Assembly (NCBI RefSeq): GCF_020539865.1
Contig: NZ_JAJBQV010000011.1
Span: 1 to 63,583 of the forward strand
Direction: 5' to 3'
DNA from: Megasphaera elsdenii
GTDB lineage: Bacteria > Bacillota > Negativicutes > Veillonellales > Megasphaeraceae
Length of the DNA stretch: 63,583 bases
The notes beneath the pieces are model-generated. The model had not been told where the DNA came from, did not search any database, and saw nothing but the letters and a program-made list of their open reading frames with translations. Positions 8,827 to 17,080 of the stretch are shown piece after piece. The translations under genes were made by a program, and so were the position numbers. How positions within the stretch are numbered: position 1 is the stretch's first letter; every line of letters starts with the position of its first letter.

Positions 8827-8845
8827 AATTCCGCCATCGCATTCC

Positions 8846-8884
8846 GTAAAAAAAGCGCTGTCCCAGGAAGACAGCGCTTTTTTG
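8846..8884 (+). terminator. Intrinsic terminator, probably bidirectional
   Basis: AGCGCTGTC and GACAGCGCT pair around a short loop, with A-runs on the left and T-runs on the right. It can serve the plus-strand acidic protein gene and the minus-strand uppP gene. It belongs to a family of related GCTGTC hairpins in this window. The tail GTTTGAAGTTAAAAG (8887-8900) recurs after the terminator at 25770. Confidence 0.9.
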
Positions 8885-8938
8885 AGTTTGAAGTTAAAAG
8901 TTTGATGTAGATGGCATGCATAATGGCAGGCCGATACC

Positions 8939-9766
8939 CTACAAGATGAAGAAGTAGACGAAGGAAATGACGGCTACGATGAAACGATAGTAGGCAAAAG
9001 AGGCCAATGTCGATTTATTCATGAATTTCAGGAACCAGAGGACCGAAATGTAAGCGACGATGAAGGCCGTAATGAAGCCAATAACAATCATGACCAGGTC
9101 GTTTCCGCTGAGGTCGCTCAAGCTCTTCAAGAGGTCGTAGAAGCAGGCAACAATCATGACCGGTACGGCGATGATGAAGGAAAAGTCAGCAGCTGCCTTA
9201 CGGCTCAAACCCAAGAAAAGGCCGCCGGCAATAGTCGAACCGGAACGGGAGAAGCCGGGCCATAAAGCCAGAACTTGAAACATTCCCGTCAAGAAGGCCT
9301 GTGCAATGGTCATCTTTTCTACATCGTTACAGACCGTCTTGGTATGGGACTTTTCAGCAACGAGCATGAAAATGCCTCCGATGATGAGGCCGATGATAAC
9401 CGTTCCTGCCGAAAAGAGATAGGTCTTGATGGCGTGATGGGCCAGGTAGCCGATACCCATGACCGGTACGATGCCGGCTGCGATGTGGGCCAAGGTCAAG
9501 CCCGTATCCGTACGGAACCAGTTTTCCCGACGGAACAGGTCCCAGCAGCGGTACTGATGGAGCATACGGATGAACTTCTCTTTATAGATGACAATGACTG
9601 ACAAAATAGCGCCGAGCTGGATGAAGACTTCAAAGACGCTGGCCCTAGGACCGGTGAAACCGAGCATATCGCCTACAAGAATCATATGGCCTGTTGAAGA
9701 AACTGGCAAATATTCCGTTATCCCTTCGACGATACCCAGGATGACGGCAATAATATAATCACTCAT
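8939..9766 (-). CDS. uppP: Undecaprenyl-diphosphatase UppP (BacA)
   Basis: 275 residues with about eight membrane helices. The catalytic signature EGITEYLPVSSTGH lies at residues 14-27, and the second conserved segment FSRSGSTIAGG near 171. It dephosphorylates undecaprenyl pyrophosphate on the periplasmic side to recycle the lipid carrier of peptidoglycan and other wall polymers, and confers bacitracin tolerance. AAGGAG precedes the ATG. Monocistronic, ending near the terminator at 8846-8884. Confidence 0.96.
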   Translation of the reverse strand: MSDYIIAVILGIVEGITEYLPVSSTGHMILVGDMLGFTGPRASVFEVFIQLGAILSVIVIYKEKFIRMLHQYRCWDLFRRENWFRTDTGLTLAHIAAGIVPVMGIGYLAHHAIKTYLFSAGTVIIGLIIGGIFMLVAEKSHTKTVCNDVEKMTIAQAFLTGMFQVLALWPGFSRSGSTIAGGLFLGLSRKAAADFSFIIAVPVMIVACFYDLLKSLSDLSGNDLVMIVIGFITAFIVAYISVLWFLKFMNKSTLASFAYYRFIVAVISFVYFFIL

Positions 9767-9841
9767 TTTTTAACTCCTTTTCGCTGAATGCCTGATGAAA
9801 TGCTTACAACAATACTAGAAAGTATACCACAATGGCAGGCA

Positions 9842-9888
9842 AAAAAAAAGTGCTGTTACGCAAAGAGCTTTTCTTTACGTAACAGCAC
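9842..9888 (-). terminator. Intrinsic terminator of the BrxF-like gene
   Basis: An 11-bp stem pairs GTGCTGTTACG (9850-9860) with CGTAACAGCAC (9878-9888). On the minus strand it is followed by a run of nine T. It ends the BrxF-like transcript before uppP. Confidence 0.9.
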
Positions 9889-9920
9889 ACACAGAGACAA
9901 AAGCCGATAAAAAACGGCCT

Positions 9921-10388
9921 TTATTCGTCCAGGCAAATGACGTGATTCGGGTTATCGATGACGAACTTAGCGTATTTCGGATCGCCATTGTGTTCAAAAT
10001 ACAAGGTATTGCCTTCCAGGCTGCCGCGCCAGCTGACAATAATCGGGCATTCACGGCTCAACTTCTTCAGCATCGCTACGGGGTCGAGGTTCAGGATCGG
10101 TGCGAACAGGAATTCAACGTTATCAATCATGACAACACGGGCATTGAGACGATGAATGGCAGCCGACACCAGGGCAATGGCCTTATCCGGGCGGTCAGCA
10201 CGGGGGATTTCCAGGAATTCGTCATCAAAGAGTTCCCGGGCTTCACAGATTTTCCAACCATCTTGGAACGTCAGTTCACGAATCAATTTGCTCTTGCCCG
10301 AGCCGGGTCCGCCAATGAGAATCAACAATTTTTCATCGTCCTGGGCAATGTACTTCCACCGTTTTAAAACATCTGCATCTGTAACCAT
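9921..10388 (-). CDS. BrxF-like P-loop protein, no BREX neighbours
   Basis: 155 residues from the ATG at 10388 (AAGG upstream); a GTG at 10397 is an alternative. Walker A is GGPGSGKSK near residue 22, and a Walker B-like hydrophobic strand ends VVMIDNVEFLF. The C-terminal half (SRECPIIVSWRGS, then LYFEHNGDPKY) follows the pattern of the small BREX-3 P-loop protein BrxF, in which a similar strand reads VVAWPG followed by a Y-x-E-x-G-x-P-x-Y segment. That resemblance is recalled from family knowledge, not searched. No brxC, pglZ, methylase or brxA lies in the window. The gene has its own promoter and terminator. Confidence 0.65.
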   Translation of the reverse strand: MVTDADVLKRWKYIAQDDEKLLILIGGPGSGKSKLIRELTFQDGWKICEARELFDDEFLEIPRADRPDKAIALVSAAIHRLNARVVMIDNVEFLFAPILNLDPVAMLKKLSRECPIIVSWRGSLEGNTLYFEHNGDPKYAKFVIDNPNHVICLDE

Positions 10389-10423
10389 GAAAATCACCTT
10401 CGTTTTCTTATATTATTTATTTT

Positions 10424-10453
10424 ATTATACCTAACTTTCATCATATAAGTAAA
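10424..10453 (-). promoter_or_regulatory. Promoter of the BrxF-like gene
   Basis: TTTACT (10448-10453) and TATAAT (10424-10429) on the minus strand are separated by 18 bp, a good sigma-70/SigA-type match 36 bp upstream of the start codon. Confidence 0.7.
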
Positions 10454-10500
10454 GCATTTTCGCTATTTTATTTTGACATATGATAAAACAATATGTAACT

Positions 10501-11766
10501 TTACTTCAAACCATACCGTTCCATCGGGTCCTGAATGTTCTTGATCGGTGTCGACGTCAGAATAATGTCATCGACATAAGGCTCATTGTGGCGCACGATG
10601 ATGACCAGGGACACCCCTTTCTGATACGGGCTGTCGTAATAATAGGCGTCGACAGATTTTTCCTTGTTCGGCCCCCATTCGATGCGGTCCGGCCGGCCAT
10701 ATAAGGCCAGAATCGTCGAGACGTGATAGCCCAAGGTCGCACCACGACCGGTATAGGCGTTATTCGTCAAGAGGAAGACTTTCTGCACGATATTGCGCCG
10801 GTCTACTTCGACGCCGTAGTCGCCATAGAGCCAGAAATTGCTATTATTGCGCTTGACCAGGTTAGTCCACATGTTGTATTTGTTCGGTTCAAAAGGCTGG
10901 TTGAGGCCGAATCCCATAAGGGTAAAGTCCCGTTCGCCCATTTTCATGCGATTCGCTGGTTCGTCGCCAGTAATGTACGGCGGCCGCACGGGCATGAGGG
11001 CCACGCGTTCGATGCGGCGGTTGCCAATGGCAAAGACGTACATGACATCTTTCCGTGGGCTTTCATAGGTAAAGTAATAGACGTTGGCATCAGCATCTCG
11101 CAGGACCGAATCGGGCAGGCCGTACTGGCGCAACAACACTTCAGCCGGATATTTCAATCGCACGTCCCGGCCGATGAGGATGTTCGTTCCAGCAGACAGA
11201 AACATCGATTCAGCACCGGGGATGACAGCTTTGCGCGTCTCTGCGCCGTGGCGCAGGCTATCCGCCGTCTTGTTGCGGAAGACGAAACGCATCTTCAAGT
11301 CCTTGTCATTGTACTGCATGGTCGTATAATGGGTACTGCTGGAAAATTTCGTCGGCGGTCCGAAAATGCGCTTGACCTTGGCCTGGCTATCACCGTGATG
11401 GATACTGCCGATGTAGAAATCACTGGCCTGCAGCGGAAGAATAGTCAGCGTATCCAGTGAATCGAGAAGAACGCAGTCATCATCTGTCGGTACATGGGGC
11501 ATTTCTTTTTTGCTGTCTTTATTGTCTTTGCCGTCTTTATCGGATTTATCCGCTTTCCCAGTCTGGTCATCGGGCTCCGGTGCAACGGCCTTGACGGCCT
11601 TATCGGTGGGCTGAACAATGCCGGCTTTCCCGACGGCATCCACTGCGGCAGTAGCTGTAGCCCTGGTCAAGGCTTTTTCCGGCTTTTCAGCCGGTACCGC
11701 CCCCATTGCCGGCCCCCAAGCCAGACAAGCAGCGAAAACCAGCGCAGCCATGGCTGTACATTTCAT
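10501..11766 (-). CDS. Secreted protein with three BamE/SmpA-like repeats, function unknown
   Basis: 421 residues. A signal peptide covers about 1-22 (hydrophobic core ALVFAACLAWG, cleavage near AMG-A). A low-complexity Ala/Lys/Asp linker to about residue 95 includes a run of KDGKDNKDSKK. The rest has three segments with a shared pattern G-x-(S)-x-x-V-x-x-x-(F/Y)-G-x-P: HHGDSQAKVKRIFGPPTKF, YPAEVLLRQYGLPDSV and YHVSTILALYGRPDRIEW. Each is followed by beta-strand-like Y-x-Y stretches. This resembles the BamE/SmpA lipoprotein fold, but there is no lipobox Cys. AAAGGAG precedes the ATG. Probably periplasmic; an envelope role is only inferred. Confidence 0.7.
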   Translation of the reverse strand: MKCTAMAALVFAACLAWGPAMGAVPAEKPEKALTRATATAAVDAVGKAGIVQPTDKAVKAVAPEPDDQTGKADKSDKDGKDNKDSKKEMPHVPTDDDCVLLDSLDTLTILPLQASDFYIGSIHHGDSQAKVKRIFGPPTKFSSSTHYTTMQYNDKDLKMRFVFRNKTADSLRHGAETRKAVIPGAESMFLSAGTNILIGRDVRLKYPAEVLLRQYGLPDSVLRDADANVYYFTYESPRKDVMYVFAIGNRRIERVALMPVRPPYITGDEPANRMKMGERDFTLMGFGLNQPFEPNKYNMWTNLVKRNNSNFWLYGDYGVEVDRRNIVQKVFLLTNNAYTGRGATLGYHVSTILALYGRPDRIEWGPNKEKSVDAYYYDSPYQKGVSLVIIVRHNEPYVDDIILTSTPIKNIQDPMERYGLK

Positions 11767-11791
11767 AGCTTTTCTCCTTTATAGGATTGAG

Positions 11792-11826
11792 AAAACGGAG
11801 CTGTCCTACGAAGACAGCTCCGTTTT
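11792..11826 (-). terminator. Intrinsic terminator of the greA-lysS operon
   Basis: ACGGAGCTGTC pairs with GACAGCTCCGT, followed by T4 on the minus strand. It belongs to the GCTGTC hairpin family of this window. Confidence 0.85.
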
Positions 11827-11950
11827 ACGTTGGTCGCAAGGGATCAAAAAACATCAAGCCATCGCGATGAACGATGAACGACGAACGAAAAACTTTAAAG
11901 TCAAAGGAATCGTGCATGATGGCAGAAACCTTCATGGAACCGTCCTTGTC

Positions 11951-13462
11951 TTATTTATGCTGTTCCGGACGGCTCAACGGGAAGAGGAGGACGTCGCGGA
12001 TAGACGGGCTGTTGGTCAAGAACATGACCAGTCGGTCAATGCCAATGCCCAAGCCACCTGTCGGAGGAAGGCCATATTCCAATGCGCGGCAGTAGTCTTC
12101 GTCCATCTGATGTGCTTCGTCATCGCCGCGTTCCCGTTCTTTCATCTGTTCGATGAAGCGGTTGCGCTGGTCGATGGGGTCGTTCAATTCCGAGAACCCG
12201 TTAGCCAGTTCGCGGCCATAGATGAAGGCTTCAAAACGATATGTCAAGAGCGGGTTGTCCCGGTCCTGTTTGGTGAGCGGTGAAATTTCCAGGGGATGAC
12301 CGGTAATGATGGTCGGCTGGATGAGGTTTTCTTCGACGAATTTTTCAAAGAAAGCGTTGATGATCTTGCCGACGCCATCGTACTGGCCGTATTCGACGTC
12401 GTGTTCGTCAGCCATCTTGCGGGCCGTTTCGACATCGGTAATGCCTTCAAAATCAGCACCGCTGAATTTCTTGACAGCTTCGATCATGGTCATGCGGTCC
12501 CACGGCGGAGTGAGGTCGATTTCCTTGTCGATGTAGGTCAGTTTCATCGTACCATAGAGCATTTCTGCCAATTTGGAGACCATGTCTTCCGTAATGTTGA
12601 TGACATCTTCCAAGTCGCCATAAGCCTGGTACAATTCGACAGTCGTAAATTCCGGGTTATGCCGCGTATCGATACCTTCGTTGCGGAAACAGCGGTTCAT
12701 TTCATAGACCCGTTCCAAGCCGCCGACGAGAAGTCGTTTGAGGTGGAGTTCCGGTGCGATGCGCAGGTAGATATCCATATCGAGGGCGTTGTGATGGGTC
12801 TTGAAGGGACGGGCAGCAGCACCACCGGCAATGGTGTGGAGCATCGGCGTTTCGACTTCCAGGAAGTGCCGTTCATCGAGGTATTTACGAATCCCCTTGA
12901 TAATTTTCGACCGTTTGATGAACGTGTCTTTGACTTCCGGATTGACAATGAGGTCGAGGTAACGCTGGCGATATCTTGTTTCCTTATCGGTCAAGCCATG
13001 GAATTTTTCCGGCAACGGGCGGAGCGATTTGGACAAGAGGGTCCACTTTTCAACGCGGATCGTCGTTTCGCCTGTATGGGTGACGAAGACAGTCCCTTCA
13101 ACGCCGACGATATCGCCGATATCGAGGAGCTTGAACAAAGTATACGATTCTTCACCGAGTACGTCTTTACGGAAATAGAGCTGGATTTCACCGCTCAAGT
13201 CGCGGAGGACGCAGAAGGCAGTCTTACCGTGACGACGGATAGCCATGAGGCGGCCGGCGACGCTGACGACGGTCTCATTCTTTTCCAGTTCAGCAGCGTC
13301 ATCTTTGACTTCCTGTGCATGATGATCCCAGTTGTATTTCTGACCGAAGGGATAGACGCCAGCGTCGATGAATTCCTGCATCTTTTCGCGGCGGACCTTC
13401 ATTTGGTCATTCAATTTTTCTTCTTCAATAATGGGCGTTTCTTTTTCTTTCGTGTCCGACAT
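11951..13462 (-). CDS. lysS: Lysyl-tRNA synthetase (class II)
   Basis: 503 residues. The N-terminal OB-fold anticodon-binding domain covers about 60-170. The class II catalytic core has motif 2 FRNEGIDTRHNPEFT and motif 3 GLGIGIDRLVM near the C terminus. It charges tRNA-Lys; a tRNA-Lys gene lies at 48424. AGGAGG stands nine bases before the ATG. It starts 17 bp after the greA stop, the usual greA-lysS pair, and ends before the terminator at 11792-11826. Confidence 0.97.
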   Translation of the reverse strand: MSDTKEKETPIIEEEKLNDQMKVRREKMQEFIDAGVYPFGQKYNWDHHAQEVKDDAAELEKNETVVSVAGRLMAIRRHGKTAFCVLRDLSGEIQLYFRKDVLGEESYTLFKLLDIGDIVGVEGTVFVTHTGETTIRVEKWTLLSKSLRPLPEKFHGLTDKETRYRQRYLDLIVNPEVKDTFIKRSKIIKGIRKYLDERHFLEVETPMLHTIAGGAAARPFKTHHNALDMDIYLRIAPELHLKRLLVGGLERVYEMNRCFRNEGIDTRHNPEFTTVELYQAYGDLEDVINITEDMVSKLAEMLYGTMKLTYIDKEIDLTPPWDRMTMIEAVKKFSGADFEGITDVETARKMADEHDVEYGQYDGVGKIINAFFEKFVEENLIQPTIITGHPLEISPLTKQDRDNPLLTYRFEAFIYGRELANGFSELNDPIDQRNRFIEQMKERERGDDEAHQMDEDYCRALEYGLPPTGGLGIGIDRLVMFLTNSPSIRDVLLFPLSRPEQHK

Positions 13463-13479
13463 GATATTCCTCCTAGGAT

Positions 13480-13968
13480 TTATTCTGCATCAGGCGGCAA
13501 GATGCGGTATTTGATTTCACCTGCCGGTGCTTTGACGGTAACGATAGCCGGGTTAGCAGCATCGATGATCTGGCCGAGAATGGCTTTCCCTACAGGAGAT
13601 TCATTGGAAATGCGGCCATTGAACGGATCGGCTTCAGCCGTACCGACGACGGTGTAATCGAAACGGTCCCCCGTTTCAACATCTTCCAGGATGACTTTGG
13701 AACCGAGGCGGACTTTATCCGAGCCATCATCGGTTTCCTTGATGATCTTCGCCGTGCGAATCTTAGCTTCTAATTCGGCAATGCGGCCTTCGATGATGCC
13801 CTGTTCGTTCTTAGCGGCATCGTATTCGGCGTTTTCGCTCAAGTCACCGAGGGCGATAGCTTCTTTAATGCGCTGAGAAATTTCAATGCGGCGGACCGAT
13901 TTCAGTTCATTCAATTCATCTTTTAATTTCTGTAACCCTTCTTGGGTAATCAGCGTTTCGTTGGTCAT
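13480..13968 (-). CDS. greA: Transcription elongation factor GreA
   Basis: 162 residues. The N-terminal coiled coil (about 1-78) bears the GDLSENAEYDAAK motif whose acidic tip residues enter the RNA polymerase channel. The C-terminal FKBP-like domain ends with SPVGKAILGQ. It rescues backtracked polymerase by stimulating transcript cleavage. A GGAGGAG-type site precedes the ATG. First gene of the greA-lysS operon. Confidence 0.96.
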   Translation of the reverse strand: MTNETLITQEGLQKLKDELNELKSVRRIEISQRIKEAIALGDLSENAEYDAAKNEQGIIEGRIAELEAKIRTAKIIKETDDGSDKVRLGSKVILEDVETGDRFDYTVVGTAEADPFNGRISNESPVGKAILGQIIDAANPAIVTVKAPAGEIKYRILPPDAE

Positions 13969-14074
13969 GATATTCCTGCTCCTCCTGCGATATAATCACG
14001 TTTCAATATTATATCTTTAATTTATACCGTACTCTTAATTATATGCATATCCGTCCCTTGTGTCAATAAAACAG

Positions 14075-15073
14075 CTATTTCCCTGCCTGGCGCGCCTTAT
14101 CCATCATATCGTGGACGATGGACCGGAATTCATCAGCCGAACCGGCCCGGTTGATGCGTTCGCGCAGAGCTGCCGAACCATAGAGACCGTGAGTATACCA
14201 GGAAGCGTGGGAGCGCATCTCCCGGACACCGATATACTCGCCTTTATAGGCCAGCAGGGCTTCGAAATGGGACAACATCTGTTCATAACGTTCCATCGCC
14301 GTCGGCGGCGGCAGCACTTCGCCTGTCACCAGGTAATGGCGTATCTGTGGAAAAATCCAAGGATTCCCTTGGGCACCGCGGCCAACCATGACGGCGCCGC
14401 AGCCAGTCTCCTTCATCATGGCAGCCGCCGACGGGCCGTCGACGACGTCGCCGTTTCCGATGACCGGAATGGATACGGCTTGGACGACGGCTCTGATTTT
14501 CTGCCAGTCCGCCTTGCCGCTGTAGAATTGTTCCCGCGTCCGGCCATGAACGGTGACGACCGCAGCGCCGGCCGCTTCAGCCCGTTTGGCCAGCTCTGGT
14601 GCCGTAAAAGAAGCATCATCCCAGCCGGTACGCATCTTGACCGTGACCGGAATGGATACGGCGCGGACGACGGCGCGGATGACTTTCTCTGCCAAGGGCA
14701 GATTCTTCATCAGAGCCGATCCGTCACCGTTCTTGACAACTTTTTTGACGGGACAGCCCATATTGATGTCGACGATATCGGCACCAGCTTCTTCGACGAC
14801 GGCCGCGGCCTGGGCCATGACATCCGGGTCCGATCCGAAAATCTGCATGGACAAGGGATGTTCCCCATCTTCGATGTGCAACAGTTCTTCCGTATGCTGG
14901 TTGCGATAGCGGATGCCCTGGGAGCTGACCATTTCCGCGCAGACCAGGGCTGCTCCGTAGCGGTGGGCGATGACCCGGTACGGGGCATCGCAGACACCGG
15001 CCATAGGGGCCAGGATAACCGGAGCGTCGAGCTCGACTGTACCGATGGAAAAAGGCTTAACAATTGCGGTCAT
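14075..15073 (-). CDS. dusB: tRNA-dihydrouridine synthase DusB
   Basis: 332 residues, a flavin-dependent TIM-barrel enzyme that reduces uridines in the tRNA D-loop. The catalytic cysteine lies in [18 protein letters not shown] near residue 100. FMN-binding segments LAPMAGV (N-terminal) and [16 protein letters not shown] (C-terminal) are present. It overlaps the 3' end of coaX by 17 bp, so the two are coupled. It is followed by a 106-bp gap before greA that carries a TATAAT (13998-14020 region) for the next operon. Confidence 0.95.
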   Translation of the reverse strand: MTAIVKPFSIGTVELDAPVILAPMAGVCDAPYRVIAHRYGAALVCAEMVSSQGIRYRNQHTEELLHIEDGEHPLSMQIFGSDPDVMAQAAAVVEEAGADIVDINMGCPVKKVVKNGDGSALMKNLPLAEKVIRAVVRAVSIPVTVKMRTGWDDASFTAPELAKRAEAAGAAVVTVHGRTREQFYSGKADWQKIRAVVQAVSIPVIGNGDVVDGPSAAAMMKETGCGAVMVGRGAQGNPWIFPQIRHYLVTGEVLPPPTAMERYEQMLSHFEALLAYKGEYIGVREMRSHASWYTHGLYGSAALRERINRAGSADEFRSIVHDMMDKARQAGK

Positions 15074-15821
15074 AAATGATTCTCAACCCTTCCAGGGTCA
15101 GCATAGGTTCGACGACGTCGATGGCGTCCGTTGCCGGAGCGACGATGACGGCCAGGCCGCCAGTAGCGACGACTTTGGCCTTGCAACCCAGTTCCTTACG
15201 CATACGGGCGACGATGCCGTCGACTTGGCCAACGAAGCCATAGAAGACGCCGGCCTGCATACTTTCGACGGTATTACGGCAGATGACCTTATCGGTGCGA
15301 ACGACTTCGATACGCGGCAACTTGGCCGTGCGCTGAACCAGGGCGTCCGTAGAGATACCGATGCCCGGGCAGATAGCGCCGCCGAGATACGTCCCTTTCT
15401 TGTCGACGGCACAGAAAGTCGTCGCTGTACCGAAATCGATGATGATGACCGGGCCGCCGAATTTTTCATAAGCTGCGACAGCGTTGACAATGCGGTCAGC
15501 CCCAACTTCACGAGGATTGTCGTATTTGATATCCATGCCCGTCTTGACACCCGGTCCGATGACCAACGGCGTCAGGCCGAAATAGCGCTGGCACATGCGT
15601 TCCAGTGTGGGCATGACCGGCGGTACGACGGACGAAATGATGATGGCATCGATTTCATCAGAGTTGACGCCATTCAAATAAAAGAGGTTGCGAATAAGAA
15701 CGCCGTATTCATCGGTCGTCCGAAGGCGGTTCGTCGATACGCGCCAGTGGTCCATGAGCTCTTTTCCCTTGAAAATGCCCAAGACAATATTAGTATTCCC
15801 TACATCAATGACTAATAGCAT
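15057..15821 (-). CDS. coaX: Type III pantothenate kinase
   Basis: 254 residues, an acetate/sugar kinase-fold (ASKHA) enzyme performing the first step of CoA synthesis. Phosphate-1 motif [10 protein letters not shown] lies at residues 6-15, and the aspartate motif [10 protein letters not shown] near 125. The [21 protein letters not shown] segment is typical of CoaX. TaGGCAGGAGAT precedes the ATG. It overlaps dusB and is followed upstream by birA on the same strand. CoA supply fits the organism's CoA-ester metabolism. Confidence 0.95.
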   Translation of the reverse strand: MLLVIDVGNTNIVLGIFKGKELMDHWRVSTNRLRTTDEYGVLIRNLFYLNGVNSDEIDAIIISSVVPPVMPTLERMCQRYFGLTPLVIGPGVKTGMDIKYDNPREVGADRIVNAVAAYEKFGGPVIIIDFGTATTFCAVDKKGTYLGGAICPGIGISTDALVQRTAKLPRIEVVRTDKVICRNTVESMQAGVFYGFVGQVDGIVARMRKELGCKAKVVATGGLAVIVAPATDAIDVVEPMLTLEGLRIIYDRNC

Positions 15822-15907
15822 AACTTTATCTCCTGCCTACTTTAAGTTGATAATACGCCTATTATAATAACAGAGTTTGCCTATCTTGAATAGTCTTTAC
15901 GGCTAAA

Positions 15908-16876
15908 TTAAGCTGGACGGACATGAATATCCCCGGCCATGACGACTTCCACGCCATCTGGCGTCGCGACGAGGAGATTGCCGTTCTCATCGATATCGAC
16001 GGCTTTGCCGGAAAAAGTCCGATTGACGGAGCTGACCGTCACGTCTTGGCCCAACATACAAGACAGGGTCCGCCATTCAGCCAATACCGGTGCAAATCCT
16101 TCTTGGCAAACGGTCTGGTATAATTCTTCGATTTCCTTCAGCAGCGTTTCCAATAAAGCCAGCCGGCTGACGCGGACACCTTCGCGGACAAAACTAGTGA
16201 CGATAGGCTGCAAATCCTTGGGCAGGTCGTCCGTGGTGATGCCCGTATTGACGCCGATGCCCATGATAATATAATTAACCTTTTCTGCTGAACCGTTGAG
16301 CTCGGTCAAGATACCCACCATCTTGTGGCCATTGACCAGGATATCGTTAGGCCACTTGATGCCGCAGTCCTTCAGGCCATGATGGCGAATAGCCCGGGCC
16401 ACGGCGACGGCAGCTAACAAGGTCATCTTCGAAACTTCCATAGGAGGGATGTCGGGCCGCAAAATCAAAGAGAACCAGACGCCCTTAGCAAAAGGCGATA
16501 AGAACGAGCGATTGATGCGCCCCCGACCGCCAATCTGTTCTTCGGCGACGACAATGGTTCCTTCCAGTGCGCCTTCATCGGCTAATTTCTTGGCAACATT
16601 GTTCGTCGAATCGACGCGTTCCCGATAGACGATATGATGTCCTATGACCTTCGTCAAAAGCCCTTTTTCGATAGCCTGTTCCGACAGCAGTTCCGGCGCT
16701 TCCCGCAGGCAATAGCCTTTTTTGGTATACGACTCAATGACATAGCCCCGCTGCTTTAGGACGCGGATGTGCTTCCATACTGCTGTCCGGGAAATTCCGA
16801 GCTGTTCAGAAATCTGCTGGCCCGATACGAATTCGTCTTTGTGCCGTATCAAAAAATCGAGAATATCTTGTCTCAT
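15908..16876 (-). CDS. birA: Biotin-[acetyl-CoA-carboxylase] ligase and biotin repressor BirA
   Basis: 322 residues from the ATG at 16876 (GGGGTG seven bases upstream); a longer frame reaches 16912 without a ribosome site. Residues 1-60 form a winged helix (ISEQLGISRTAVWKHIRVLK), so it is the bifunctional repressor type. The ligase core has GRGRINRSFLSPFAKGVWF near 115 and KWPNDILVNGHKMVGIL near 175. It attaches biotin to carboxylases and represses biotin genes when loaded. The leader between 16915 and 17030 holds several hairpins. Confidence 0.94.
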   Translation of the reverse strand: MRQDILDFLIRHKDEFVSGQQISEQLGISRTAVWKHIRVLKQRGYVIESYTKKGYCLREAPELLSEQAIEKGLLTKVIGHHIVYRERVDSTNNVAKKLADEGALEGTIVVAEEQIGGRGRINRSFLSPFAKGVWFSLILRPDIPPMEVSKMTLLAAVAVARAIRHHGLKDCGIKWPNDILVNGHKMVGILTELNGSAEKVNYIIMGIGVNTGITTDDLPKDLQPIVTSFVREGVRVSRLALLETLLKEIEELYQTVCQEGFAPVLAEWRTLSCMLGQDVTVSSVNRTFSGKAVDIDENGNLLVATPDGVEVVMAGDIHVRPA

Positions 16877-16914
16877 AGTAATCACCCCTGCCGCTGCCTT
16901 GGCAGCCCTCATTC

Positions 16915-16937
16915 AAAAAAAGCGCCCCTAACGGCGC
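16915..16937 (-). terminator. Terminator-like hairpin in the birA leader
   Basis: GCGCC (16922-16926) pairs with GGCGC (16933-16937), followed on the minus strand by seven T, 39 bases before the birA start. Two more short hairpins lie upstream (16976-16995 and 17008-17026). It could be a second ftsH terminator or an attenuator of birA. Confidence 0.5.
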
Positions 16938-17040
16938 ACAATATGCCTATTCTATGTAAAAATTTTAACATAAACCATCCCCCTGTCAAGGGGATGCGAG
17001 GGGTTCGGGGGTAACTGCTACCCCCTGACTGCTAACTGCT

Positions 17041-17077
17041 GAAAAAGGCTTGACGCACATGCGACAAGCCTTTTTAC
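17041..17077 (-). terminator. Intrinsic terminator after ftsH
   Basis: AAAAAGGCTTG pairs with CAAGCCTTTTT around ACGCACATGCGA, just beyond the ftsH stop codon, with T-runs on both strands. Confidence 0.9.
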
Positions 17078-17080
17078 TCT

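Noticed and set aside
11500..11560. Lys/Asp-rich tract in the secreted protein as a coding repeat or CRISPR-like array
   Set aside because: The units are irregular and encode a low-complexity linker in frame.
12296..13657. Long plus-strand open frame opposite lysS-greA
   Set aside because: It is a shadow of the highly expressed minus-strand genes with no ribosome site or family features.
13760..13790. Shared sequence CTTCTAATTCGGCAATGCG between greA and the end of truA
   Set aside because: Both encode the same short peptide (R-I-A-E-L-E), so the match is explained by coding and codon bias rather than by a repeat.
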